This document shows positions 14,401 to 26,400 of a stretch of 64,000 nt of DNA, piece after piece; the stretch's first letter is position 1; each line of letters begins with the position of its first letter. A program made the position numbers and the translations under genes. Origin of the DNA: Aristolochia californica (taxonomy: Eukaryota; Streptophyta; Magnoliopsida; Piperales; Aristolochiaceae); NCBI GenBank assembly GCA_029961685.1, contig JARWKL010000012.1, forward strand, positions 17,159,227-17,223,226, given 5' to 3'. The notes beneath the pieces are model-generated. The model was not told the origin of the DNA. It did not search any database and saw only the letters and a program-made list of their open reading frames with translations.

Positions 14401-17400
14401 AGAAGGATTACTTTGCATGGTCACAAGGGGGAAGGGGGTTCCCGATAGGGCTGTCAATGGGGTTACGTTCACCCAAAACCAAACCCAATAGGTATACATT
14501 AAAAACGCAATAACACATTGGGTTTATATTGGATTCTTAATGGATATCCAATAATGAGCTCTCAAGAGAGGAGAGAATCACTTGCTTCAAAGAATCCCGT
14601 TATCGAACTTGTTCTTTGCTTTGAAGGAAACAGGAGTAAGGGAACCTGTTAGAAGGCATTGAAGGAAGAAGGGTTGTGTGCAAGATTTCACCAGGCCCAG
14701 GTTCTTAGAGTCACCACTTGTGCTGTTGGCATTACCACTCCCATGGAACATGGCCATCCAGCTTACACTAAAACCAGATGTCGTCAGGAGTGAAAGAGAG
14801 GAGGAAACATAGGCAATTGATGTATTAAAGGAAGTGAGGGACCTCTTTGCAAGCTGTTGTTGTACATATGGCAACTGGTGGTATTCAAATAGTTCTAAAT
14901 GGATATCCAATAAGCATAGTGGGTTCTTAATGAGAAACCTATTAAGAACCTGTTAACAATAATAATTTTAATTAAACACACCATAAATTAAAATGAGAAA
15001 AATGCCTTTACATACTCTCTAATTAACATAATATAATATAACAAAAATACCATTGTATATATATATATATGTGTATTTAATATAGTATAAAATAACAAAA
15101 GATAGCCTTGTGTCACAAGTGCAAGCATGTATAGTGCGCATGGGAACATAAGCATATGTGAGATGCGTGCATGTGTGGGCCCAAACACATATAAGTCTAG
15201 TATAACACATTTGTGTGAATGCGATGGGCCCATGTGTGCACGCATTTATGATGTGGAGCCGCACGTGTGTACATAGCCCACACATGTGTGCAATCACACG
15301 TGTATTTGTGTGCAGCAGTCACACGTATCCGTGTGCAATAACACGTGTTTATGTGTTTGGGCTTTCATGTCGTATAAATTAGAGAATGTCTAAGGGCGTT
15401 AAGTATGTATATGTGTAGGCCCACAAATGCATATGAGTGTGGATTTATGTAGGCCCACGTGTAATTGTGTGTGTGAGAGCATGTGGTCAACAAGTGTGTA
15501 AGAGTGAATGCATAAAGGCCCACAAATGTAAGTTTGAGTTGTGGGCCCTATTTAGTGTGCATGATTGTGGGTGGGCCCATGTCTGCATGATTGTGTGTAG
15601 GCCCATGTCTGCATGATTGCGTGTCGGCCTATGTGTGGGGGCCTAGATGTGTATGACTGCGTGTGGGCCCATATGTGTATGATTTTGTATGTGTAATGTG
15701 TGTGTTTGCATGCATAAAGTGAGTGTAAATGAGTATAAGCCTGGTTGTCAAGCCGCTAGATTGAGTGAGGAATGACTCCTAGAACCTCAGCATGGAGCCT
15801 AGCTTACTTCAGACAAAAAGTAGGGTAGTCAGCCTTCCTGAACAAGAAGAAATGAAGCAAATGGAAGAGAATGAAGCAAATGAAAGAGAAACAAGAGTAT
15901 ATAAGGCCTATTTATAGGCTATAGAGGGATAAGCCAACCCTTATCCCTTATCTACATCTACCCAATACAGATCTGCCACATAAATGATAGGGTTAATCTC
16001 TTTATTCAAATTTAAACTAAGCATTATCGTGTATGCCCTAAATAATTTCTAAAGATCCAATTCAAAACCATTTGAATTGATCCTTATTCAAAATTCGAAT
16101 TTAAATCCAGCCAGCCTACCAACCAACCCGCCGGCCAGCCTGCCAACCAAACTGCCAACCAGCCAGCCCGCTGCGGCTATTGGCCCAATTGCCTGCGCAC
16201 CTAGCCCACGCACAACTTCATGCCCATGTGCACCTTTGGGCTTAGGCTTCATCCACACACTCATGTCTGTAAAATTTTTGCGCCTGTGTTTGTAATGCCT
16301 TGTCTCACGAAGTCATCTGAAGCTGCTGCTAACTTTGGTAGGTCATCTCTCATAGGACTCTGGAAAGCCCTTTTTGGCTGGGTTGGTTGTGCTCACAACT
16401 TTGACCATCCCGCGTCTGTCTTCAGCTATGTTGGTTGTGCCACATCCGCCCACGTATCACTAGGCCACAAGCATGTGTATGTGGGAATGTGTTTGAGTGT
16501 GTGTGATATTTTATATTAAAAATTCAATTAAAAAATGTATATGTGGTATCTAATATTAGCACTCAACCCAAAATGTCAAGAACTTGCTTAATGTGTTTTA
16601 TACAAAACCATTAACCTATTGGGTAAAACTGGAACTGAACCTGGTAAGAAATGATTACCCAATATGACTCTTATCAGCTACCCATTTCTGAACGTTTTTG
16701 TTTAGGTTTTCAACTAACAAGTCGAGTTTGAACCAATCGACAGCCCTAGTTCCATAGTGAGGCATTGGGTTCAAGTCTTATTAAGGCATGGCCTGTCCCT
16801 AACCCTCACGATGGGTTTGGCCAAGATTGTATTCTATGGTGTACACTATGCTGTAATCTACGCTTGCTTTGCTATTTCAATACAAGCTTTTTTTTTTTTT
16901 GAAAAAAGGTGTGAATATATTACTGAGAGAGAAAAATACAAACCATACTAAACAAGACCATCCTCCACAACAAGTTGTTGGAGAAAAACACCAGTTTTAG
17001 CCCGACTATCCGCCAAGTGATTTGCGGATCTAGGAATATAATTTCACTTGCATTGTATTTGGGAAATTAAAGTACATATATCATCAAAAATATCCCAATG
17101 CCGCCATGGGGGTTTGCATGTCTTCTTACACCAACTGATAACAACTTGCTAATCGTATACAAGCTAATCGTCAATTTCGAAAAAAAATAATCTTATTAAG
17201 GCATGGGGTTCAAAATTCGAAAAGGATGGAGGATTACTTTCCATTGTGATTACATGGCATAGTAGTACCACCTGGCAACATAGCCACCCAATCATTTTTT
17301 TCTTTTTTTGAACATGTTAGAAAGATATCATTATAGAAGGATAAAGTTTAAAAAAAGGCCAAATACAATACATAAAGCGAAGAGGTTCAAAAGGCAAACA

Positions 17401-20400
17401 ACATCACATCAAATAAAACAAGAAAAAAAGAGATGTAAGAAAATCAACTAAAGAGTATTTTGGTCATTACATGATCGGATATTTTATATTAAGGCATTAT
17501 CTTGTTCAGCATGTTTGATTTAGTCAGTGTACAAATTTTTATATTCATAAGAAGAGTAGAGTGAGAGTTATAAGAGAATAAGTGTTTTCTATGTAAGAGG
17601 GGCATTTTTGTCATTTTTGTGATTTATGAAAACCTAATAAATAGTATTGGGGGTCGTGCACAACCCCCAACGCAGCTCATTCAGAGTGTGTGCCTCTTTT
17701 CTCTCTTCTTTCTCTCACTCTCTCCTTCTCCTCTCTCTTTCTAGATTTTTCATGTATCAGAGCAGTAATCGTTGCTAGGAGTACATCTTAGCCAGAAAAC
17801 CTCCTCTTTATCTGGGTGTCTTCACAAAATCAAAGTTTTTCAAATCTCCTCGGTGTCTGGTTGGTAAAAATTCATTTTTTCTCTTTTTTCTTCTGCCATA
17901 ACCTTAGGGTTACTGTTTCTATCACCCTTTAAAGGATTATTCATACTTTGATTACCCAAAAGGGGCTCTTTTTTAAGAGATCTTGGGATGTGCATCAATT
18001 ATCCCTGGACCTGTGCCTGTGTCATTAGTTTGCATGTATCAATGTCAGCCCTAATTGTAGTTTATTCTTGAAGGATCTTCTATCTATTTGATATATGGTG
18101 TTGATTTAAGCATCTATCACTTGCGCACATCTCATCCCTGCCCTACCCCTAATTTTTAGGAAGTGGGGCCCACATCTTGGAATTTGCAAAAGTATTTGGA
18201 TATTGAAATTGAATATTTTTGGTGAATTTATACTTACTCTATGGCTGATTTGGGTGAAGTTTATATACCATCTAGCAATATGGGTGGATATGATGGCAAA
18301 TTATAGTGTTTATGACATTTGAGAAGTTGACAGGACAAAATTATCTTAATTGGGCCAGGTTGTGAAAATGTTCTTGAAGAGAAGGAGGAGGACAAAGTAC
18401 ATCAGAGATGATCCTCCAATCCCAACGACTGATGATTGGGAAGCTAAAGACAACCAAGTTATGACTTGGATTGTCAACAATAGTGATTCAATATTAAGGA
18501 ACCATGTGATGCATTGTGAAACAGCAAAGGCTATGTGGGTTTTTTTGGAGTATCTATATGCTCAAGAGAGTAATTTATCCAGATTTTATGAATTGTACAC
18601 CAATTTCTTTGGTTTGAAAAAAGGGTAAAACAATTGTTACACAATATTACAGTGCATTTGTGGACTCTGGCAGGAAATTAATGTATATCATCCATTTACT
18701 ATGGATGAACAGGAATTAAGAAAACAACAGAACCAACTATTGGTGGCGAAGTTTCTTGATGGCCTAGGTGGAGAGTTTCTTAGCTTCATAAGAGGTACCT
18801 TCATTACCCACTACTTTCAACAGAATTGTGAGGGCAGAAACAACTTTGGTATCCAATGAAGAAAAAGGAGGTAAGGTGACAGATGTTGCTGCACTTAATA
18901 CTTTGGGACAGGTTATGGGCGAGGTAGAGGTAGAGACAGTTCACGCAAAGGTCGAGACAAAGGTTATGGTAAGTCCTAGAGGAAGTGTCCCCATTGTGGA
19001 CGAAATCACCATTACTCTGATAGATGCTAGATAAAATTTGGAAAGCCTGCTTGGGAAAACTATACCAGCCATGAGACTAGTGGAAAAATCTCAGAGGTTG
19101 TTGCTTTTGTCCCCTCAGGGGGGAGCTAATGAGGTACAAAAACAACAGATTATGCAGCATCTAGCTCAGTTATCAATTGGTTCATCCTCAGCATCTATGG
19201 TTCATGCTCCTACTCCTACTGCTATTCTGGCTACTTCAAGTATGTCCACGCTTCATGTGTCTTCTTTTCCTACTTGGGTTATCGATTTCAAAGCTATTGC
19301 CCACATGTCAGGTATGTCATCCTTGTTTTCTAACATGAAAGAGTCATCATAAATAAAGCTAGTAAAAAAAAAAAAAAATTGACACAGTGATGATTTTATT
19401 ACGAAGCAAAGCAAGAGAATACATCAAGGGAGGCCTCCCCTTGCAACAAGAGATTGCAGGTAGGGACCCAATTTAGCATTGGCTGATCCAAGAACATGAG
19501 ACCAAGTACAAGTGGTAGTGGAAACAATGTCCAAAATATAAATCAAGCAAGTAAATTTAGCCGATGATTCTATTTCCTCAGTCCAGGGTGTTAGGACTGT
19601 TACACGTGCATCGTTCGTGTCTCCTCAATCTGCTTTACTAGTTCCAAAATTTCAGCTAAAGCTGTTGTCAGTGAGTCAATTAACTAAACCTATCAAATTG
19701 TTCTCTGACTTTTTATCCTACTCATTGTCTATCCCAGGACCTCGCAACGAAGAGGACGATTGGTTCCGCACGTAAGAGAGGTAATTTGTATTATTTGGAG
19801 ATCCACTTGCCAAATAATACACTACATGCATTTCATACATCTGCTACCTCTTGCCAGTGGCATTTGCAACTAGGTCATCCTTCGCCGGCAAAACTGATTC
19901 CAGTCTTTCCAGAATTTCCTTCCAATCTTACACTTCAGTGCAAGTAGGGTGGCATCGAACTGAGCCAGTTCGCGAATAGCTCGAGCTCGGTTCGGCACCG
20001 GCTCAGTTCGGTTCAAATATTTTCGATCTCAAATTGAATTCGAGATCGACTTTCTGACTCGTTTAAGTAAACGAGCCAACTCAAACGAACGGCGGTTTGG
20101 TTTGCAAGCTTGGGAGTCAACTCCTTTACTTAAACAAGCGGCCAGCAACGGGACCGGGATGGGGCGGCGGGAGTCTGAAGGGAGTCGAGGGACCGATTTA
20201 TTCGGCCTTCAACTTTGAGTCTTCAAGCTTCTCCTGGACAGGCATTTTGTCGAGACAAGAGAGTAGAGCATGTCTCTGGATTCTGGAATGAGATCTTGGG
20301 TATGATGACAAACTCCTTGGCACCTTGGGTATGATTATCATGAGTAGGCAGAGATGAGGCAACGTCCAGGGTGGATAGACCCTCATCGAGATAAGGAAGA

Positions 20401-23400
20401 ACAGTCTCTCTGAATTTCTCTCGTAACTCTTCTCCCATTCCGGACGGAAGAGAAGAGCCTTCATGGGACAACTCCTGCACCGATTCTCTAAATTGGGTTT
20501 TTGAACACCTTCTCACTCATACTCGACAACTATTATATGGTGGCCTTCCTTGACGATCAAGTTTTCCTTGGGATACTCTTGCTCTTGTGATGGCAGAGAC
20601 CAGACGGTAGCGGCGAAGAGGGTGGCAATGAGAAGTGAAACAGCCAAGATGTTCATCATTTTTGCCATTTGTTTTGTTTCTCTGTTTGAAGGTTACAATC
20701 GTACTAAGGGCATCATGTCTTCTGACATCTTCGTGTTGGTTTGGAATTTCAAAATGCAATCAAGGTGAACACCATGTAAAATGTAGCTTCCCTCAATTGC
20801 CGCCACGTATCTAGTGAGACGACACGTAGTCCGAAACGTGTCATTAAGGAGCTCGTCTTGGTGCGAGGAGATCCGAGAATCAGAGGAACGACTAACACTA
20901 GACAAAGGGAAGTGAATTAACTGGACAGATTTCATTTGTGTAGCCAATAGTGACCTATGTCTACGAAATGGCAGTAGTGATTTGTTCTAAAAATAATATA
21001 TAGTTTACTAAATTTTAATTAAATAAAATTTCAAAAATATTGGGGACACGAAACGCATTCCATTCGCATCCTGGAATCCAGAGACGCCTGTTTCTTCTAA
21101 AATTTTTGCAAGTCCATGTTCTTAATTATGCCCTAATGTAAGATGTGATTTGCAAAACATTTAGAAGTTCTGTGAGGCTCTATTCAAAAACGCCATTTCT
21201 CCAAGATTAGCGAAGCTGAAGCAATTGATGTTCTTGATACTGTGAAGAAAAAGAGAGAAGACTTGCCTTTAAAATTTCTCCATCCGCCATTTCTCCCTTT
21301 TTGTGAGTTGTGAAGAAGTGTCATTTTTTAGAGCTGTTAAAAAATCGACATAATCTATTCGCCATTTTTCCTTTTCTTCACAGTATAGAGGGCCACTAAT
21401 CTTTAAGTCATCATTTATTGAAAAGGTCACGAATCAATTCTTAGAGATTACTAGAATCTGTTAATTGCATCAAACTTCATGATTAAGGCTTAGGAGCTTT
21501 CGCAATGTTATCGCTCTTCATGTTTAACACTTACAAAATCCTTAGGTGATAAGAAAGAAAAAAAAAAGTGTTTTGCATTGGCTTTTGTTTCCTTGACTAC
21601 TAGCTACGTGCATTGTAAATTGTAATATCATTTGGTCTTCATTTATCCACTTTTAAAAATATTTTAGTTGATCTCCTTGATTTCTTTAGGCTATGTGCTT
21701 GCATTCATTTTAGCCCTTATGACTAGTTGGTGCTTCCTTCGATATTGTTATTTCATTCAAATTTTTGTGTTTGATTATTGAACAAAGTTTATTCATAATT
21801 TTATGAGTGTTTATAAATAATTTTAAGTAGAGCGTATAGACAATTTTAAATAGAGTTTATGTACAGTATTTATGTACGATTTTATGCAAAGGTTATGCAT
21901 AAGTTTATGATTTTATTTTATTTGTATTTTATGAAAACTTTTAAATGTAGGTCAGAGCTTTAAACCGGCTCGAGCTCGAGCTCAAACTCGATTAAAATTC
22001 TTGGACACGAGTTCGATTTCAATTTTAGGCTTGAAGCTAAACTCGAGTTCGAAGTATTCGAATCAAGTCAAGCTCGAACAAATGTAGGTTTGAGCTTGGC
22101 TTGGCTCGATGCCACCCCTAAGTGCGAGTCATGTCAATTGGGCAAGCATCACCGAGGTAATCTCACCATTGACGCTGAGCGTGGTGATGTGGTTGGCTCT
22201 TCTCCGTGTAGAGGCAACTGCATGGAAGAATTTAGTATTGGCATCCCCTCAACGAGCCACTTAAATCTTGCACACTGCTTCCAGTGCATGAACTCACTAT
22301 GAGCGAAGAACTGCATTCACCCTTGGAGGGCATAACTCTGGGTTACTTCCAAGGAAGAGAGGTTTCTAGATTCCTCCTCATAATCAAGAGTGGAAATCTG
22401 AGATAGGACAGAGGCTCTCTAGGCTGAGGAAGAGGTCTTTCTTGCAGAGGCCCAAGATCGTAGCAACAGCTTCAACATCTTGAGCTTGGCTGGGAAACTC
22501 CACCCGTTCGGGCAAGCCACGACCATCCTCTCCCAGAAGGACTGGATAGATTTATCAAAAGAGGGGTCCACCATCCAAGCATTGTTGAATCTGAAAGGCG
22601 GAGGGGGGGGCAGCTGCCGAAGTGGGTATCTACCATAATCAACCAATGATTCGAAACGACCTTATTGAGAACTTTGCATGTGGCATTGTTATATAATTGG
22701 AGACAGTCGTTGTTGGCTAAGAAGCAGTCAAGCTTGGAGAGGACGGGGGGGCTGCCTGCCATTTGACCAAGTGAAGGTCTTCCCGGATAGGGTAACCTCA
22801 TCAAGATCCCAGCTGCCAATAAAGTCTACAAATAACCTCATGGAGATAGTGATTCTCCGGGCGGGGATTTTTCAAGGCAGAAGCGGATAACATTGAAATC
22901 TCCCCAAGTATCAGAGGAATGGGCCACCTCTGACAAGTCCTCAAAAGGTCATCCCAGAAGAGATGTCTCTCATGGTGTCTAGTAGGACCATATACACCCA
23001 CAAGGCACCAAATGTTCCCCGATCCTTTTGTCTCTCAGCTTGATTCCAAGGGAGTAAGTACCACAATAACGATCGAGCACCTCAATGGTATTAGTGTCCC
23101 ACACCATCAGAATGCCGCCAGCCGATCCAATCGCATCTACAGTGTTGTAGCTAAATCTGATGTAGAAGCGGAATACATGCTATTGCACATACCGATAGTG
23201 AGTCCATATGGGTGAAATCGGTTTCTAGGGAGTTAGGCTTCCATCATAATAAAATCATAATTATGTTCTGTGATAACCAGGCCGCTATATTTATCGCCAA
23301 CAATCCAGTTTTTCATGAAAGAACAAAATACATAGAGTGGATTGTCATTTTGTTAGAGATGTTGTGATGAAGAAAGATGTGATCACCTCCTATGTTCATT

Positions 23401-26400
23401 CAGCTGGTTAACTCGGAGATGTCTTCACCAAGGCATTAGAAAAGCATGAATTTATAAGCTTTTGTGACAAGCTAGGCCTCGTGGATATATATATGCTCCT
23501 ATTTGAGGGGGAGTGAGAAAATCAGCTCATGGGTATTTTGGTCATTTTACATGATCGGATATTTTATATTATGGCACTATCTTATTCAGTATGTTTGATT
23601 TAGTTAGTGTACAAATTTTTATATTCATAGGAAGAGTAGAATGGGAGTTATAAGGGCACAAGTGTTTTCTATGTAAAAGGGGCATTTTTGTTATTTCTGT
23701 AATTTATGATTTAAAACCTAATAAATAGCATTGGGGGTCGTGCACAAACCCCAACACAGCTCATTCAGAGCTCGTGCATCTTTTCTCTCTCTCTCTCTCT
23801 AGATTTTTCATATTTTCACATAGGAACTAACACTAATCAAGAGCAACACATTCCCCACTACAAAGCATTGTTGGGAGGAACTGGCCATAGTTAAAATTAG
23901 CAATGCCATAGGTAGTAATAGGGGAATGACTCCAAGTGAAGATCAGCTGTATAATGATGACCTCAATTCCATCAAGAATGTGAAGATGGCCAGGCCAAGG
24001 AGATTTTCCCAGAGGCCCAGCAGCTGACAGCAGATGATCTAGACAATAATCTTCATAAAATGGTTAACAACATTAAGATCAATGGCCTGATTATCCAAAG
24101 TAAGCATGTATGTGCAGTCCAGATCCCGCAAAATTGTCTTGAACCTTGAAGAGGTGATCATATATATTTCTATGAATCCAACAAAATTTTAATTGCCTAG
24201 AACTGCAAGATACCAAGGTACCATCAGAGTGGACCACAGAGGTCAACACATAAAAATAAAGAAATACGCAACAAGAATTTTTACCTTCCCCAACACAACA
24301 CAGCAATCATTAATCATGTATCTGCTAGGAGCATTGTCTGTTGCATCTACCACCACATCATATCTAGTAAAATGCTTGTAATGTGGAAAAACAGTGACAC
24401 TGTTTTTTGTTGAAGAACATTATTTAAACATTATCAAGTTCAAATACTTAATGGCAAACTTCGGGAAGGATACTTGCTCACGATATCCAAAGCATTGGCT
24501 GCTTGCAATGCTTCTTGGTGCTCCACAATCTCAACAGTGGAATTAATCCTGAAAATTAAATGATCAACCAAATCAAAGAAAAAAATATACTTGAAGAAAA
24601 AGGTCGGCAACACTAAATATTTTATGAATATTTCAACTTAGGACCCAAAGAACTGCATGAAATCTCCCAGTTGTGCACAAATAGTTCCTAGTACATACGC
24701 ACGACAAGCAGCAGCAGCAGATTTGACTTTGGACTGCCCAATATAGCCTTCAGTGTGAATAATCTGGTTGAGAAAAACAGCATGGGGAGAAAGAGATAAC
24801 GACTTAGAGATGATAACAGATTACCATCAAAAACTAAATGATCAAGCTACCAATATAAAAGATAAAGAGGGGCAAACACTAGGAAGAACCAATTAGATAT
24901 TTCACTAATTCCCTTCCTTTTTTTTTTTTGAAATGACGAATTCCCTTTCTTAGGTGGAAACTTTTTCTTTTGAATGTTGTGTACTTGTATTAACAAATAA
25001 ATAAATAAAACGAAAGTACAATGGAGGCCAGAGTTTCTTAGGTAGTAATACTTACTATTTCTTGCCTTTTAAGCTTCTCAAGATTAGTTATAAATATAAG
25101 ATCTTTGGAATTCAGTTTTTTGCTTTCTCCATCACCTTTTTCTATTTTTACAGTTATATGCGAATAAGAGTTATAATACATGAAAATCGAACTAAATTTC
25201 ACCCTTACCAATTATGAGCACACACATACTCAGATTAGATGTGCCACGCAAGCATTGATCAGGATAAGAAATCAGGATATGAGAAAAAATTTATGGGTAA
25301 ATCCGTGACTATGAATTCAGGTTTTCTTCCTCGTTTATGGTTCTTCTCACTGTCCTCCTTCATCTGGAACTGGTTCAAATTTTTTAGCACAAAAATTGTG
25401 CAGATATGATTTCTCCCCAAAATTGTTGATGGTGACATTCTACTTTTTTGCATGATTAGGACAAGGTACCCTATTTCAGCTGTGTTCACAAATAGGATTT
25501 TAGTTTAACAGTGAAGCCATTGGAAGAATTTTGAAAAATAAAGAACTAATTTAAACTTGGAATTTTCCAAAACAAATTGCAAATTGGTTTGCACTGGATT
25601 TGCAACTGGATCTTCAAAAGGATTTCCAAATCATGAAAGATAACTTGAAATGAGACAATATAAAAGATCTCAGAACTTTTCTAACTACAGACAAAACAAG
25701 ATGTGTAGTCCAGGATATGATGTGGACTTTATAGTCTCTTCGCTCCCACTTCTTACCTAGAAACTTACTACTACTAGGATTCTCATTTTCCTAACAAGTC
25801 TACTAAACTTAAATTAGAGTTGAACTTTTTAAAGCAAATAACAACAAGCGTTCTCATGTCAGACTGCCGAACCGTCCCTTTTTCCAAACATCCCATCGCC
25901 ACCCTTGGGAAACCTCCCGCCCTCGTCCTCATGTCAGACTGCCGAACCGTCCCTTTTTCTAAACATCCCATCGCCACCCTTGGGAAACCTCCCGCCCGTC
26001 CTCATGTCAAACTGCCGAACCACCCCTTCTTCCAAACATCCCATCGCCACCCTTGGGAAACATCCCCCGCCCGTCCTCATGTCAGACTACCGATATCAAA
26101 ACATTAACATCACCTTTTGAACTTCCCGCCCTCACACACCCCCCCCCCCCCCCCCCCCCCCCGCCTCTCGATATGCCCTCGACTACTAAACCCCTATATG
26201 TCCCATCCTCCCTCCACGACAACCAAAACCTTTCGCCATCGTCACATCTTTCTCTGACTTACCCAAATCTCGAAGCCCGATCTCTCACTTCATACCCTGA
26301 ACCTCCATCACCCTTCATCACTTCACATGTTATTTCAACCTCTCTACCCCTGGCCCGCAACCTGAAAAAACAACCCACTCATAACACCTCGTTTACTCCC

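Larger units (their letters stand above)
17434..23810 (+). mobile_element. Ty1/copia element in intron 6, with nested insertions
   Basis: Complete LTR pair (17434-17752, 23514-23810), primer-binding site, gag, protease, integrase zinc region, RNase H tail and polypurine tract all occur in plus-strand order. The element is antisense to the host gene. It has been broken by a LINE tail (19367-19537), a hAT (19945-22120), and a block of LINE sequence (22160-23135) that stands where the integrase core and reverse transcriptase should be. Flanking pentamers (AGAGA, TATTT) do not match, so the target duplication is not confirmed. The coding parts carry stops and frameshifts, so it is not autonomous. 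Confidence 0.92.

Noticed and set aside
14113..14499. 128-codon minus-strand frame
   Set aside because: Only 13 codons (exon 7) are real; the rest is intron and hAT terminus read through by chance.
25850..26094. 75-bp repeats as a CRISPR array or satellite
   Set aside because: The array is short, directly next to a LINE target duplication, and continues into LINE sequence.
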